Counted from the stretch's first letter, positions 33,247 to 42,389 are shown. The stretch is DNA of 42,775 bases from Streptomyces sp. AcH 505 (GCF_000818175.1 NZ_JTIY01000002.1:1273596-1316370); one strand, 5' to 3'. A program made the numbers and translations. Notes: generated by a model not told the origin, from the sequence alone.

Positions 33247-35460
33247 GTGTCCACTGATGAGAACGCGTTGTTCGGCGCCGTGGATGCGCTGCTGGAGCAG
33301 GTTGCGCAGGACGATCTGCCGGCACCTGCGCAGCGCAAGCGTCTGCGGGAGGCGGCGGGGCTGAGTCAGGCGCAGATCGCACGGCGCTGGACGCCCGCCG
33401 GGAGGCAGTCGGGAACTGGGAGACCGGGCGTACCGAACCGCGGCCGCCGAAGCGCGCCGCCTACGCCCGGCTCCTGGAGGGCCTCGCCGCGCGGTTCCCC
33501 GCCCCGGCCGCCGACGCCCCCTCGGCCGCCGCTCTGGCACCGGTGGTACCGGAGACATTCACCGGCCCGGCCCCGGAGCCGGCCCCCACCGCGCCCGTCG
33601 CGCCGTCCCGCCGTCCCGGCCGAAGTCCGGGGCACCCGGCACCACCAGGCCGTCGGCGACGTCGCGGCGCCCGGGTGCGAAGAAGGCGGTGGCGAAGAAG
33701 ACCACGGCGGCCGCGGCCGCCGACGTCGACCCGCGCTTCGAGAACGGGCCGCTCGCGGTCGTCGACGCCAACGCCGACGGGCAGGTGTCGGCGTACTGCG
33801 TCGGCGGCCTGGTCCTGGACGTGCCCGCCAAGACGATCCCCGCCCTGGTCGACTGGACGCTGACCGAGGCGAAGCTCGGGCAGGCCCGGCTGCACCGCAA
33901 CGGCCGCGACGCCGACCCGATCCTCACCGCAGCCGCGCTGGAACGCTTCGGCCTTCCGGTCACCCTGTCGGAGGAGGAGCGGCACGCGGGCCGGCTCCCG
34001 GCCGGCCACAAGGTGGTCAAGCAGATCGAGCGGGCCGGGCAGCAGATGACCCAGCGGGGCTTCGGCCCGTGGGCCCGGGTCTACCGGGCCCCCGAGGGCT
34101 CGAAGCGGCGCTGCGTCCAGCTGTGCGTCCTGCCCTGGAACGCGCTGGACGTCCGCGAGTGGGGCAGGAAGGACGACCCGCAGCTGCTGCTGACGATGCA
34201 CCCGGCAGACCTCGTCCAGTACCTCGGGCTGTACGCGGCCCGGGTGATGACACCGCGCGGCTCCACCGCGACGACCGGCCTGGAGCTGATGACCGCGCTG
34301 CGCCCGCCCACCCGCGCGGAGAAGAACCCGGCGACCGGCGAGTTCGAGCGGGCGTACAACGACGACGCGCTCACCCAGCTCTACCCGGTGGTGCCGTGCG
34401 AGGTCCCCGCGAACACCCGATCCTGAAGGACGCGGGGTTCGCCCGGCACCACCTGCGCACCCCGGCCCAGATGCTGATGGAGGAGCCCTACGACTGGTGC
34501 CGGCCGCTCACGGATGAGGAGTGCGCCCAGCCGTACCTGGTCGTCGTCGACCTCAACATGAGCTTCGCCGCCGCCGCGAACGGTCTCACGGTCGGGCTGA
34601 ACGGGCCCACCCACCTGACCGGCCACCCCAAGTTCGACGCGGCGCTGCCCGGCTCGTGGCTGGTCGACCTCTCCCACGTTGATCTGTCCCGCGTACGGGT
34701 CAACGGCCGCACCGTCGACGGCTCCCGTCTCCCGAGCCCGTTCACGCCGAAGGGCGACCAACCCCAGGGCCCGGCCTGGTACGCCACGCCCACCGTGCAG
34801 TACGCGGTGGAGCTCGGCTTCGACGTCGCGCCGATCGAGGCGTACGTGCGCACGCAGAGCGGCCGCTACCTGGACTCCTGGTACAAGCGGCTGCGCGACG
34901 CCTACGTGGCGACGATGGCCGACCTGGGCGTCACCACCGACCTCGGGGAGAGCGAGTTCCTCGAGGCGATGGCGCGGCGTAAGCAGGTCGACCCGACGAT
35001 GGCGCTGCTGGAGACCGCGATCAAGGCGACGGCGAAGGGCGCGATCGGCAAGCTGCGCCAGCGCTCCCGGGGGCAGGTGCCGTACTACGAGCCGTACCCG
35101 GCGCTGGAGCGTGTGAACTGGCGCCCCGACATCCGGGCCGCCGTGCTCGCCAACCAGCGGACCGGCCTGCACCGCAGGCTGATGAAGACGGCGGCCGCCG
35201 AACTGTACCCGGTCGCGATCGGCACCGACGCGATCGTCTACCCCTCGCCGGGCCCGTCCCCGCTGGACGTCCTGCCGCACACGCCCGAGGGCAAGCCGGC
35301 GCCGGGCACGTTCCGGCTCGGGGTGTCGCCGGGGATGGTCAAGCACCAGGGGACGCAGACCGTTCTGTGGGCGGAAGCCCAGTTCGAGGAACGCGGAGGC
35401 GTCTTCAACATCTCCAACCTGATCAAGACCGCCGACCCGACACCCGGAGAAGGGGAGTAG
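33247..35460 (+). pseudogene. tap: telomere-associated protein Tap, with three apparent -1 frameshifts
   Basis: Tap binds the terminal DNA of linear Streptomyces replicons and recruits Tpg. GTG 33247 (STDENALFGAVDALLEQV) has GGAGGTG six bases upstream. The N-terminal HTH is read as LREAAGLSQAQIAR in frame 1, then ALDARREAVGNWETGRTEP in frame 3 (shift near 33384). A second shift near 33605 leads into AKKTTAAAAADVDPRFENG. A third near 34405 returns to frame 1 (EHPILKDAGFARHHL), which is then open to 35460. Each shift is explained by one missing base in a G/C run. Corrected length is about 738 aa, as expected for Tap. Either sequencing error or a dead gene; the intact tpg three bases downstream argues for error. 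Confidence 0.8.
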
Positions 35461-35463
35461 GCC

Positions 35464-36021
35464 ATGGTCGACTCGCTCGGGGACAGCCTGGACCGCGCGC
35501 TGGAGGGGGCGTTCACCCGCCGCATCCCCCAGTCCGCTCAGGCGCAGATGAAGTACCTGGTCAAACAGCTCAAGGGCACCAAGGCCGCCGCCCAGGCGCT
35601 CGGGATCTCCCAGCGCACCGTGGAGCGGTACGTGACGGGCAAGCTCAAGCGGCCCCGCCAGGACCTGCGCGGCCGCCTGGAGCGCGAGGTCAAGAAGAGG
35701 TGGCAGCCCCAGGTGCGCGCGAAGGCGCGTAAGAAGGCGGCGTCCTCGGACGGCCTGGTCGTCTTCACCCGCGCCCGGTTCGGCTTCACCGCGGAATCGG
35801 GCACGACCGACGACGCCCGGATCCGCGACATCACCCAGGCCCTGCCGCCAGTCTTCGCAGACCAGCTGTTCACCGCGCGGGAGCAGGGAGCCACCGAGCA
35901 GCGGCTCCAGCAGATCGCAGCCGACGGCCTGGCCCGGATGTACTTCCGCGCGAACAACTCCCGCGCCGACGGCCTCGGGGTGGAGTTCACCGATGTGGAG
36001 CGGCTCGACATCGAGCTGTAG
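35464..36021 (+). CDS. tpg: telomere terminal protein Tpg
   Basis: 185 aa from ATG 35464 (MVDSLGDSLDRALEGAFTRR), with GGGGAG upstream and only three bases after the tap stop. Tpg is covalently linked to the 5' ends of linear Streptomyces chromosomes and plasmids and primes end patching. Diagnostic segments are present: MKYLVKQLKGTKAAAQALGI followed by SQRTVERYVTGKLKRPRQDL (HTH-like DNA-binding region), REVKKRWQPQVRAKARKKAA, ARFGFTAESGTTDDARIR and the C-terminus FTDVERLDIEL. Length and every block agree with known Tpg proteins. Co-transcribed with tap and ended by the hairpin at 36038. Confidence 0.95.
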   Translation: MVDSLGDSLDRALEGAFTRRIPQSAQAQMKYLVKQLKGTKAAAQALGISQRTVERYVTGKLKRPRQDLRGRLEREVKKRWQPQVRAKARKKAASSDGLVVFTRARFGFTAESGTTDDARIRDITQALPPVFADQLFTAREQGATEQRLQQIAADGLARMYFRANNSRADGLGVEFTDVERLDIEL

Positions 36022-36037
36022 GTCTGCTCGAAAACCG

Positions 36038-36072
36038 CGTGGTCCCCGGCACTGGACTTGCCGGGGACCACG
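36038..36072. terminator. hairpin terminator after tpg
   Basis: Perfect 14-bp stem (CGTGGTCCCCGGCA, loop CTGGACT) 17 bases after the tpg stop. It can also serve the convergent AlbA-type gene. Confidence 0.85.
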
Positions 36073-36090
36073 GGGTATTCAGCCTACGGA

Positions 36091-37407
36091 CTACGTTGTG
36101 GTCCGAGCAGCGGCCGCCCGGTAGCTTCCGACCACGCTTTCCATACCTGTCAGGCCAGCATCCAGGCCAAGTTGTCGGAGCCAGTCGTCCACCTGCTCTT
36201 GGCGGTCGGTGACGCTGCGCAGGTTCAGGGCCGGATTGCTGCGGAAGACGCCGCCGGCCGACGCACCGGCGTCCGGGATCTCCTGCAGACCGCCGGAGTA
36301 GAGGAGTTCTTTGACCTGCCGGTCCGCGACGAGGTGGAGCTCACGAGGCTGAGCCACCAGGGCGGTGTCGATGTCGGCGATGCGGGCGATCTCCGCAACG
36401 ACCTTGGGATCGACGGCTGTCTTCAGCAGCCCGTCGAACAGCGTTGCCAGATCGGGCACCTCGTACCGATGGTTCCATCCTGCGTTTCCTCGGCCTTCGG
36501 CGTACTGGCAGACCCGGGCGATGACGTCAATGGTGACGCTCGCGACCTGAGACGCTGGCGCAGTGCCGTAGATTTCGGGGAGTTCGACCGACACGATCGC
36601 CTCGACCAGGTGCTTCTTCTCGTCGGGCCGGCCGGTGGCCTGCCACACCAGCCGGGCCTTCCGGGCCCGGTTGTGCCCGAGCGGACGGAAACCCGTGGTG
36701 TAGTCGATCGCCCCGTTTCCGAGGTTGCGCAGGGCCGGAGGGAAGGCTGATTCGTCCAGCGCCTGGGCCAGGGCGGCGACGGTCTTCTCCGACAGCGGGC
36801 GCCAAGCGCCGGCCTCTCCCATCGGAAGGTTGATGCCAGTACGGAGGACGAAGTCAGCGGTGGCCTTGCCCTCGTTGTCCCTGTCCAGGTTCGGGGACAT
36901 GACGTTCTGCCCCATAGGCAGGGCTGTTGCGGACGGTTCCTCGCGGGCGAGTTGGAGGAGCCGGGCGCGGTCGGCGGTGGCGTTGCGTCCGCTCAGCCGG
37001 ATCGGTGCCTTCAGCTTGACCAGAACCGGCCGGGGCGCGACGTTGGCGTCCACGCGGACAACCACCACGCTGCGCCCCGACCCGTCGCCGAAGGGCACAT
37101 TGAAGAAGGCCGGCTCCCAAGGCGGATCGAGTATCGTGCTGCACCCGCTGACGATCTGGTCGATCGTCGCCTGGGCGTCGACGCCGACCACCCGCTCGAC
37201 GCCCGGCTCCACCCTGTCGTTGATGCCGACCAGGATCATGCCGCCGTAGGTGTTGGCCATCGCCGCGATGGTCGTCACCAGACTCGCGGAGTACTCGCTC
37301 TTGTACTCCAGCGTCAGGCTCTCAACCTGGTCCAGACGCGCGGCGAGGGCGCGGATGCGCTCGATCGTCAGGTCCGCTGCCGACGCAGCGAACAAAGAGT
37401 TGTTCAT
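36091..37407 (-). CDS. AlbA_2/Schlafen-type ATP-binding-like protein
   Basis: 438 aa from ATG 37407 (MNNSLFAASAADLTIERIRA). Residues 20-170 form an AlbA_2 (Schlafen-like) domain: ESLTLEYKSEYSASLVTTIA with the conserved acidic/Lys pair (Glu35, Lys37), AAMANTYGGMILVGINDR and a later VVVVRVDANVAPRPVLVK strand. The C-terminal 250 residues, mostly helical, have no recognised domain. AlbA_2 proteins are often annotated as transcriptional or nucleic-acid-binding regulators, and some Schlafen relatives cut RNA; no nuclease residues can be assigned here. It is convergent with tpg. An 8-bp inverted repeat lies about 29 bases upstream of the start. Confidence 0.75.
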   Translation of the reverse strand: MNNSLFAASAADLTIERIRALAARLDQVESLTLEYKSEYSASLVTTIAAMANTYGGMILVGINDRVEPGVERVVGVDAQATIDQIVSGCSTILDPPWEPAFFNVPFGDGSGRSVVVVRVDANVAPRPVLVKLKAPIRLSGRNATADRARLLQLAREEPSATALPMGQNVMSPNLDRDNEGKATADFVLRTGINLPMGEAGAWRPLSEKTVAALAQALDESAFPPALRNLGNGAIDYTTGFRPLGHNRARKARLVWQATGRPDEKKHLVEAIVSVELPEIYGTAPASQVASVTIDVIARVCQYAEGRGNAGWNHRYEVPDLATLFDGLLKTAVDPKVVAEIARIADIDTALVAQPRELHLVADRQVKELLYSGGLQEIPDAGASAGGVFRSNPALNLRSVTDRQEQVDDWLRQLGLDAGLTGMESVVGSYRAAAARTTT

Positions 37408-37435
37408 CCCCTCATGATCCACCAACAGCCCTGAC

Positions 37436-37456
37436 CACACGCTGAATTAGCGTGTG
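37436..37456. promoter_or_regulatory. operator-like inverted repeat
   Basis: CACACGCT, five bases, AGCGTGTG, about 29 bases upstream of the AlbA-type start codon: a perfect 8-bp palindrome in the expected promoter region. Confidence 0.5.
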
Positions 37457-37579
37457 AACCAGGCCCCCGCGCGACGGGCCCGAGCCGCGTACAGTCTCGG
37501 GGCCTCCACTCGACCGGGTCAGCCGGTGGTGTCCTGCCGGTTGGCAGCATGTGCTTCGCCTGGCGGTAGTCCTCGTACG

Positions 37580-37798
37580 TCATGATGCGCAGCGCCTCAA
37601 TCCGGACGTGCGGCCCGCCCCTCCCAGTGCTCCGACGCCACCAGCCACTCCGCGAGGCTTATTGCCGCACAACTGCCCCGCTGTCAGTGCCCAGGCGCGC
37701 GCGGCCTGGGCATCGTCGCCCGCCCCGTCGCCGCTCAGCTGCTCCACGGCCTTCCTGAGCGACGCTTCCGCCGCCGTCGGGTCGTCGTCTTCGGACAC
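37580..37798 (-). CDS. hypothetical small protein, 72 aa
   Basis: From GTG 37798 (VSEDDDPTAAEASLRKAVEQ) with GGGGGAG upstream. The acidic helical first half is plausible coding sequence. The Gly/Arg-rich end (GVAGGVGALGGAGRTSGLRR) is less convincing and may be a changed C-terminus. It lies 73 bases downstream of the frameshifted membrane gene on the same strand. Confidence 0.45.
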   Translation of the reverse strand: MSEDDDPTAAEASLRKAVEQLSGDGAGDDAQAARAWALTAGQLCGNKPRGVAGGVGALGGAGRTSGLRRCAS

Positions 37799-37871
37799 GC
37801 TCTCCCCCCTTTTCCTCGCAGAACGCGCAGCATGCCCGCCGCACGGCGCCCCGGACAATCGGGCGGCCGGC

Positions 37872-38356
37872 CTACTGCGGGCCCGGGTCGGGATCGGCCG
37901 CGCCCGCCTCGCCCGGCGTACGACGGGAGCGCCGGCGGACGACGTCGGGCAGCTCGCGGGAGGCGGCGGCCGGGACGAAGAACAGCCCGGTCATGCCGAG
38001 CGCAGTCACGGTGGCGCTCAGCAGGCCCACCGAGAACGACGGGGCGTCGAAAGAGGCCACCCCGCAGAACACCGAACTGACGGCGACGAACGCCAATGAC
38101 GCGAGGACCCACCGCTCCCGCAGCGGTGAGCGGATGCCGGCCACCACCGCGCCCAGCCCGCTGCCCCGCAGAACAGCACGGCGGCCGGCGGCAGCAGCAC
38201 AGGTGGCGCCCACCGGATGACGTCGTCGCGGGGGAGCTGCTGCCCTGCCTGGTAGCCGACCTGGACCAGCCACACCAGGTACACCGGCACCTCTACAGCG
38301 ATCACCACCCACATCAAGACCCGCAGCACCCGTAACGCACCCCGCCGCTCGTCCAT
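37872..38356 (-). pseudogene. membrane protein gene with a single-base frameshift
   Basis: From ATG 38356 (MDERRGALRVLRVLMWVVIA) two helices are encoded, up to PPAAVLFCG. One missing base in the GGGG run near 38175 puts the rest in another frame: SGLGAVVAGIRSPL, then WVLASLAFVAVSSVFCGVAS and LLSATVTALGMTGLFFVPAA (two more helices) and an Arg-rich tail. Restored, it is a four-helix protein of about 160 residues. Same type of error as in tap. Family not recognised. Confidence 0.6.
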
Positions 38357-38502
38357 CCCCACATCCCCCCGTCGGTCATCAGATCAAGGGGAACGTACTG
38401 GCCGGGCGGTCCTGCCCACCAGGGCGCATCACCCGAAAGGGTGGAGATCAGCCACCCTCACCGTGGTCGAAGCAGAAGGCCCGGGCGGACACCCTGCAGA
38501 AC

Positions 38503-39420
38503 TTGCCGGGCAATCCGTGGGTGCACGCTTCCCTGTCCGGGAACGTGAACACGGTCCTGGCCGAGATGCACGCCGTACTCCTCAACAGTGACGCACCGGA
38601 GGGAACCGCCTGGGATATGGCCTGTGCCATGGTCCTGGGCAAGCAGGGCATGAAGCCGCCCTGGCCGGCCGGACCGGACCAGGTCCCCACCTGGCAGATA
38701 GACCAGATCATGCGCCTCCTCAGGAACGGGGAGCTCTTCGTGATCTCGCCGGCCGCTCACGCCGCGGTCATGGCAGCCGCCGCGACCGTAGAACCAGGAG
38801 ACGTCGCCACCCTGGACAGAGACCGCGACATCGTGGTCCCCGACGGACTGCTCGTACTGCCCGAACCGGTACTGCTCACCAACCGGGCCGGATCAGTCTC
38901 CGACACCACCGCCTTCGGCTGGCAGTTCACCATCCAGCACCAAATCCTGCCCACCGCCCAGTACCGCGGCGTGCGGGTCACCACGTTCATGGACCGTGAC
39001 GGACCCGTCCAACCCGCAGGCTGGCAACTCCTGGTCGGGCAGGCACGTGAGTCAGGAACGCCGCTGCCCCGGCTGATGCCTGACGGAATGTACGGGGCCC
39101 GCGGCGACACGTCCCAAGAGGAGCAGACCGACGACCGGCTCGCGAACATCTCCGCTCAGCACCGTGAACTCCAACATGCGCTCAAAGAGGCATCACAGTG
39201 GCGGGCAGAGCCCGTCCCGGAGGTCGGCGAGTGGGACGGCGGGATCGTCGAAGACGCCTATGACGACTTCACCGCCCGGTACATGTTCGCGTTCTGGCGG
39301 CTGGCGGCGCAGGGCGTGACGACGACCGATCGGGCACAGCGGGATCCCGCGAAGCCGGCGCAGCCTGGGGAGCCGTACGACCCGGACGTGCGCGTCATCC
39401 GCCTAGTACTCCAGCCGTAG
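38503..39420 (+). CDS. conserved hypothetical protein with IS-derived C-terminus
   Basis: A TTG start at 38503 gives 305 aa, but the frame is open and sense-like further upstream (PWSKQKARADTLQN), so the true start is uncertain or lost. Coherent sequence throughout: AWDMACAMVLGKQGMKPPW, WQIDQIMRLLRNGELFVISP, TTAFGWQFTIQHQILPTAQY, VGEWDGGIVEDAYDDF. No signal peptide. I recall near-identical Streptomyces proteins, so a real family of unknown function. The last residues VLQP and the stop codon are read from the left inverted repeat of the IS701-type element, which inserted in the final codons (CTAG duplication at 39403-39406). Confidence 0.65.
   Translation: MPGNPWVHASLSGNVNTVLAEMHAVLLNSDAPEGTAWDMACAMVLGKQGMKPPWPAGPDQVPTWQIDQIMRLLRNGELFVISPAAHAAVMAAAATVEPGDVATLDRDRDIVVPDGLLVLPEPVLLTNRAGSVSDTTAFGWQFTIQHQILPTAQYRGVRVTTFMDRDGPVQPAGWQLLVGQARESGTPLPRLMPDGMYGARGDTSQEEQTDDRLANISAQHRELQHALKEASQWRAEPVPEVGEWDGGIVEDAYDDFTARYMFAFWRLAAQGVTTTDRAQRDPAKPAQPGEPYDPDVRVIRLVLQP
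39403..39406. repeat. target-site duplication CTAG (left)
   Basis: CTAG directly before the left inverted repeat; the matching copy is at 41439-41442. The YTAR form fits IS701-family insertion. Confidence 0.8.
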
Positions 39421-39430
39421 ATCGCGATCT

Positions 39431-40779
39431 TCATGGTTGTTGGGCAGTCCGCCGTCGGTAGTGGCAGGTACGGGCCCTGGCCTGGTGGCGTCGTCGCCAC
39501 TCGGACCAGCGGAGCCTATGGATGACTGTGGGGACGGTCTGGGCGACCAGTGTGGTGAACAGGTGCTGGATCTCGTTGCAGCTCAGCGGGATCAGGTCGT
39601 CCGGAGCTGGCTCCTGTGCACGTTCATCGGCGGTGGCCGCGGCGAGGAAGGCGTGGGCGAGCATTGCGAGGGTGACCCAGCGGTGCCAGGACGTCCAGCG
39701 CCGGACCTGGTGTGCGTCGAGCCCGGCCAGGCCCTTGCTGGACTGGAAGGTCTCCTCGACTGTCCATCTGCGTCCTGCCACTTTCACGAGGGTGGACAGC
39801 GGCACTCTCGCCGCTGAGTAGCAGCGGTAGAAGGCGAGTTCGCCGGTGCGCCGGTTGCGGCGCACGCTTCCGCGTGGCGGTGGCCGGTCCGGTCGTCGGC
39901 GATGTCGACCAGAGCCCAGTCGTAGAAGCGGTGCCCTTTAGCTCCGGCGCCGGCGGAGAGCTTCTGCCAGGCCCGCTTCGGCAGCTTCTTGACCAGGACG
40001 TCGGCGCGGAATTTGCCCGCGTGAGTAGTGATCTGGTGGTCGCAGGCGACGGCGAGGACATAGCCGACCTCCCGTCCCTCCAGCGTGGTCCGTAGATGGG
40101 GGTTGCCTCCATAGACCTCGTCACCGGCTACCCAGGACGCGGGAACACCGGCGTCCAGCGAACGGCCGATCATGCGGGCGGCGAGCGCGGGTTTCGTGGC
40201 GAAGCCGACGGTGTCGGGTATCCCGGCGGCTCGGCAGCGGGCCGTGTCCTGGGTCCAGGAACGCGGGACATACAGTTCCCGGTCGATCGCCGCGTGCCCC
40301 CTCGGGGTCGAGTAGGCGAGGTAGACGGCCACCTGACTGTTCTCGATGCGTCCGGCGGTACCGGTGTATTGACGCTGCACACCCACCGTGGTGGTGCCCT
40401 TCTTCAGGTCGCCGGTCTCATCGACGACGAGTACCGCATCGTGGTGGTGCAGTTGCTCGACGACAAAGCCGCGGATGTCGTCGCGGACCGCGTCCGCGTC
40501 CCACCTGGCCCTGGACAGCAGGTGCTGCATGCCGTCCGGGGTTGTGTCCTCGGCTTACTCGGCTAGCGTCCAGCAATTCTTGCGTGGCAGGTCGGACAGC
40601 AGACCGAGCACCAGTGCCCTCGCCCGGCGCCGCGGTTCCACCCGGGCGAACCGCCCTGCGATGCGGCCCATCAGAATCTCGAACCTGTCCTGCCACCGCG
40701 CAGGATCTATGCTGTGACCTGCGGCCGCCGCCTGATCTTCTGTCTTCACACACCGATGATCATCGGTGGTCGCATCCAT
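39431..40779 (-). pseudogene. IS701-family transposase, broken
   Basis: From about ATG 40779: RALVLGLLSDLPRKNCWTLAE, then an in-frame TAA (near 40556), then AEDTTPDGMQHLLSRARWDA in the same frame, VLVVDETGDLKKGTTTVG (first catalytic Asp), WVAGDEVYGGNPHLR (second Asp). A one-base deletion near 39868 shifts to RRTGELAFYRCYSAARVPLS, RRWTVEETFQSSKGLAGLD (Glu region) and the normal end near 39431. Family IS701 is clear. One nonsense and one frameshift mean the enzyme is dead, although both ends of the element are preserved. Confidence 0.85.
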
Positions 40780-40843
40780 ACCGGGACCAGCCACTGCGGC
40801 CTCGGCAAAGTCCCGTGATGTCTGGTTCTGAGAGGATCCTGGC

Positions 40844-41350
40844 GTGTTCAACTTCGGGATCGAAAGCTACCGGCCTCAATGGCTGAATGGTCGCTCCGCG
40901 GTCGTGGCAGGCCACGGCCAGCAACTCCGTGCGCTCATCGGCCGCTCGCTGACCCATGCTTGGTTGGTCTGGAACGTTCAGGACAACGAGTGGTTCTCCG
41001 ACTGCCCCGTCCTGCTCGACTTCACCGGAGAACAGGTAGAGATCAACCACCAAAAGTTCGACGACCTCTCGATCACCTGGAACGCGATCGACCCCCACAA
41101 GCCGGTCCTGTGGTCCGACTTCGATCTCCAGTGGCGCCACGACATGCGCGCCGAACTGCACACCCTCCAGGGCCAGATCCTTCAAGACGTAGAGTTCCTC
41201 GAATGGACCGGGAGCGACATGGCCCAGGGATCAGTCGCCGTCAGCTTCCGCTTCCCCGACAACCAGGTGACCATCGCCAACGCCCTCGACGAGAATGGGT
41301 TGAGCTTCGGGCCGCCGGAATCGGGCTACCAGCGTCACTCACTGCGCTAA
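40844..41350 (+). CDS. passenger gene in the IS701-type element, 168 aa
   Basis: From GTG 40844 (FNFGIESYRPQWLNGRSAVV), with GAGAGGA about nine bases upstream and divergent from the transposase gene. A compact soluble protein without signal peptide: RSLTHAWLVWNVQDNEWFSD, LLDFTGEQVEINHQKFDDL, WSDFDLQWRHDMRAELHTL, VEFLEWTGSDM, SFRFPDNQVTIANALDENGL. The mix of strands ending in acidic turns resembles immunity-protein or SUKH-like small domains in general feel only. It is intact while the transposase is broken, which suggests selection on the passenger. Function unknown. Confidence 0.75.
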   Translation: MFNFGIESYRPQWLNGRSAVVAGHGQQLRALIGRSLTHAWLVWNVQDNEWFSDCPVLLDFTGEQVEINHQKFDDLSITWNAIDPHKPVLWSDFDLQWRHDMRAELHTLQGQILQDVEFLEWTGSDMAQGSVAVSFRFPDNQVTIANALDENGLSFGPPESGYQRHSLR

Positions 41351-41438
41351 AGCACCCGGCCCGAAACCGGGCACTCCCACGCATGTCGAGGCCCAGGGAC
41401 CAGCCCCAATCGGCAGATCACGATCTACGGCTGGAGTA

Positions 41439-41442
41439 CTAG
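41439..41442. repeat. target-site duplication CTAG (right)
   Basis: Second copy of the 4-bp target duplication of the IS701-type element. Confidence 0.8.
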
Positions 41443-41744
41443 ACGTCGCCTTGGATGCTCAATCCTGCTGGTCTGTACCCCAAACATATGACCCGCGGTA
41501 CAGCCAGTCGTCGCACAGCCAACCCCGTACCGGCAGATGGGCGACGACCGCTCGCCGTCGAAGATATGTCCGAGCGCGGCCGCCTCGGCTACCTGTGAGG
41601 TCCTTCGTCCAGTTGTTGACCGCGTAACAGCAGTCGCCGCCGCTCAGCCGGAAGCGGGGGACACCATGGGATTGTCGGGTTCGGGGGAGTAGGGCGTTAA
41701 GGCTAAGGGATGAGATACAGAACTGCACTCCGTGAGTTCGGGCC
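41443..41744. other. gap without a supported gene
   Basis: Between the IS701-type element and the DUF1345 gene. A minus-strand frame is open but has no ribosome site and no recognisable motif. The first bases may be the displaced 3' end of the gene at 38503 (in frame DVALDAQSCW). Confidence 0.4.
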
Positions 41745-42389
41745 TCAGTGGCCGGAGATGTAGGACGTCACGACAGTGACAGCGACGGCGAGGAGGAGGG
41801 TGTTGAACACGAAGGCCAGCAGCGTGTGCGCTAGCACCTGTCGGCGGACCTCGCGCCGGGTCACCTGGACATCTGTCGTACCGAGGGTGGTTCCGACAGA
41901 GAAGGCGAAATAAGTGAAGTCGATGACCTCCGGGTCCGTTTCGTTTGGAAAGGTCAGCCCACCGTCATCGATATACAGACTCATGTAGACCATGGTGAAG
42001 CCGATCTGGAGGGTGACCCACGAAGTGAGTACCGCGAGGATGCCGATCGCCAAGGTCAGGTACGAAGACGTACCCAGCTCGTCGGCCTGTGGCAGTGCGA
42101 CCAGGGTTGCGATCATGGCGATTCCGCCGGCCACCTGGGGGAGCTGTTTCGGGGTGGTGCTGAACAAGCCGTCGGTCGCTCGGCGGCGGCGCGTCGCGAG
42201 CGTCACCTCACGCAACGAAGACGCATCAAGTCCGCGGTAGGTCAGCCAGGTCAGTAGCAGATAGCAGACGGCGTAGATATCCCAGGCGGCCAGCGACTTC
42301 ACCACCGCCTCGCCCGGCACGAGATTGGCGAGGAAGGCAATTGGCAGAGCGAGGAGTTGCCGGATCGCTTCACGATTCCACCACTTCAT
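41745..42389 (-). CDS. DUF1345-family membrane protein
   Basis: 214 aa from ATG 42389 (MKWWNREAIRQLLALPIAFL), with GGAGG five bases upstream. About six transmembrane helices (for example AAWDIYAVCYLLLTWLTYRG, VAGGIAMIATLVAL, LAVLTSWVTLQIGFTMVYMS). The family signature is clear near the C-terminus: VIDFTYFAFSVGTTLGTTDV and HTLLAFVFNTLLLAVAVTVV. DUF1345 proteins are common in actinobacteria and proteobacteria; no function is established. Single-gene unit, and the first ordinary-looking gene after the mobile-element region. Confidence 0.85.
   Translation of the reverse strand: MKWWNREAIRQLLALPIAFLANLVPGEAVVKSLAAWDIYAVCYLLLTWLTYRGLDASSLREVTLATRRRRATDGLFSTTPKQLPQVAGGIAMIATLVALPQADELGTSSYLTLAIGILAVLTSWVTLQIGFTMVYMSLYIDDGGLTFPNETDPEVIDFTYFAFSVGTTLGTTDVQVTRREVRRQVLAHTLLAFVFNTLLLAVAVTVVTSYISGH

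Larger units (their letters stand above)
39407..41438. mobile_element. IS701-type element with a passenger gene, 2032 bp
   Basis: 24-bp terminal inverted repeats with one mismatch (TACTCCAGCCGTAGATCG, then C or T, then GATCT) and a CTAG duplication on both sides. Contents: an IS701-type transposase gene on the minus strand (broken) and a 168-aa passenger gene on the plus strand. A simple IS701 element is usually well under this length; the passenger accounts for the excess. Confidence 0.88.

Noticed and set aside
41459..41728. 89-residue frame on the minus strand after the IS701-type element
   Set aside because: No ribosome site, start or motif, and the composition looks random.
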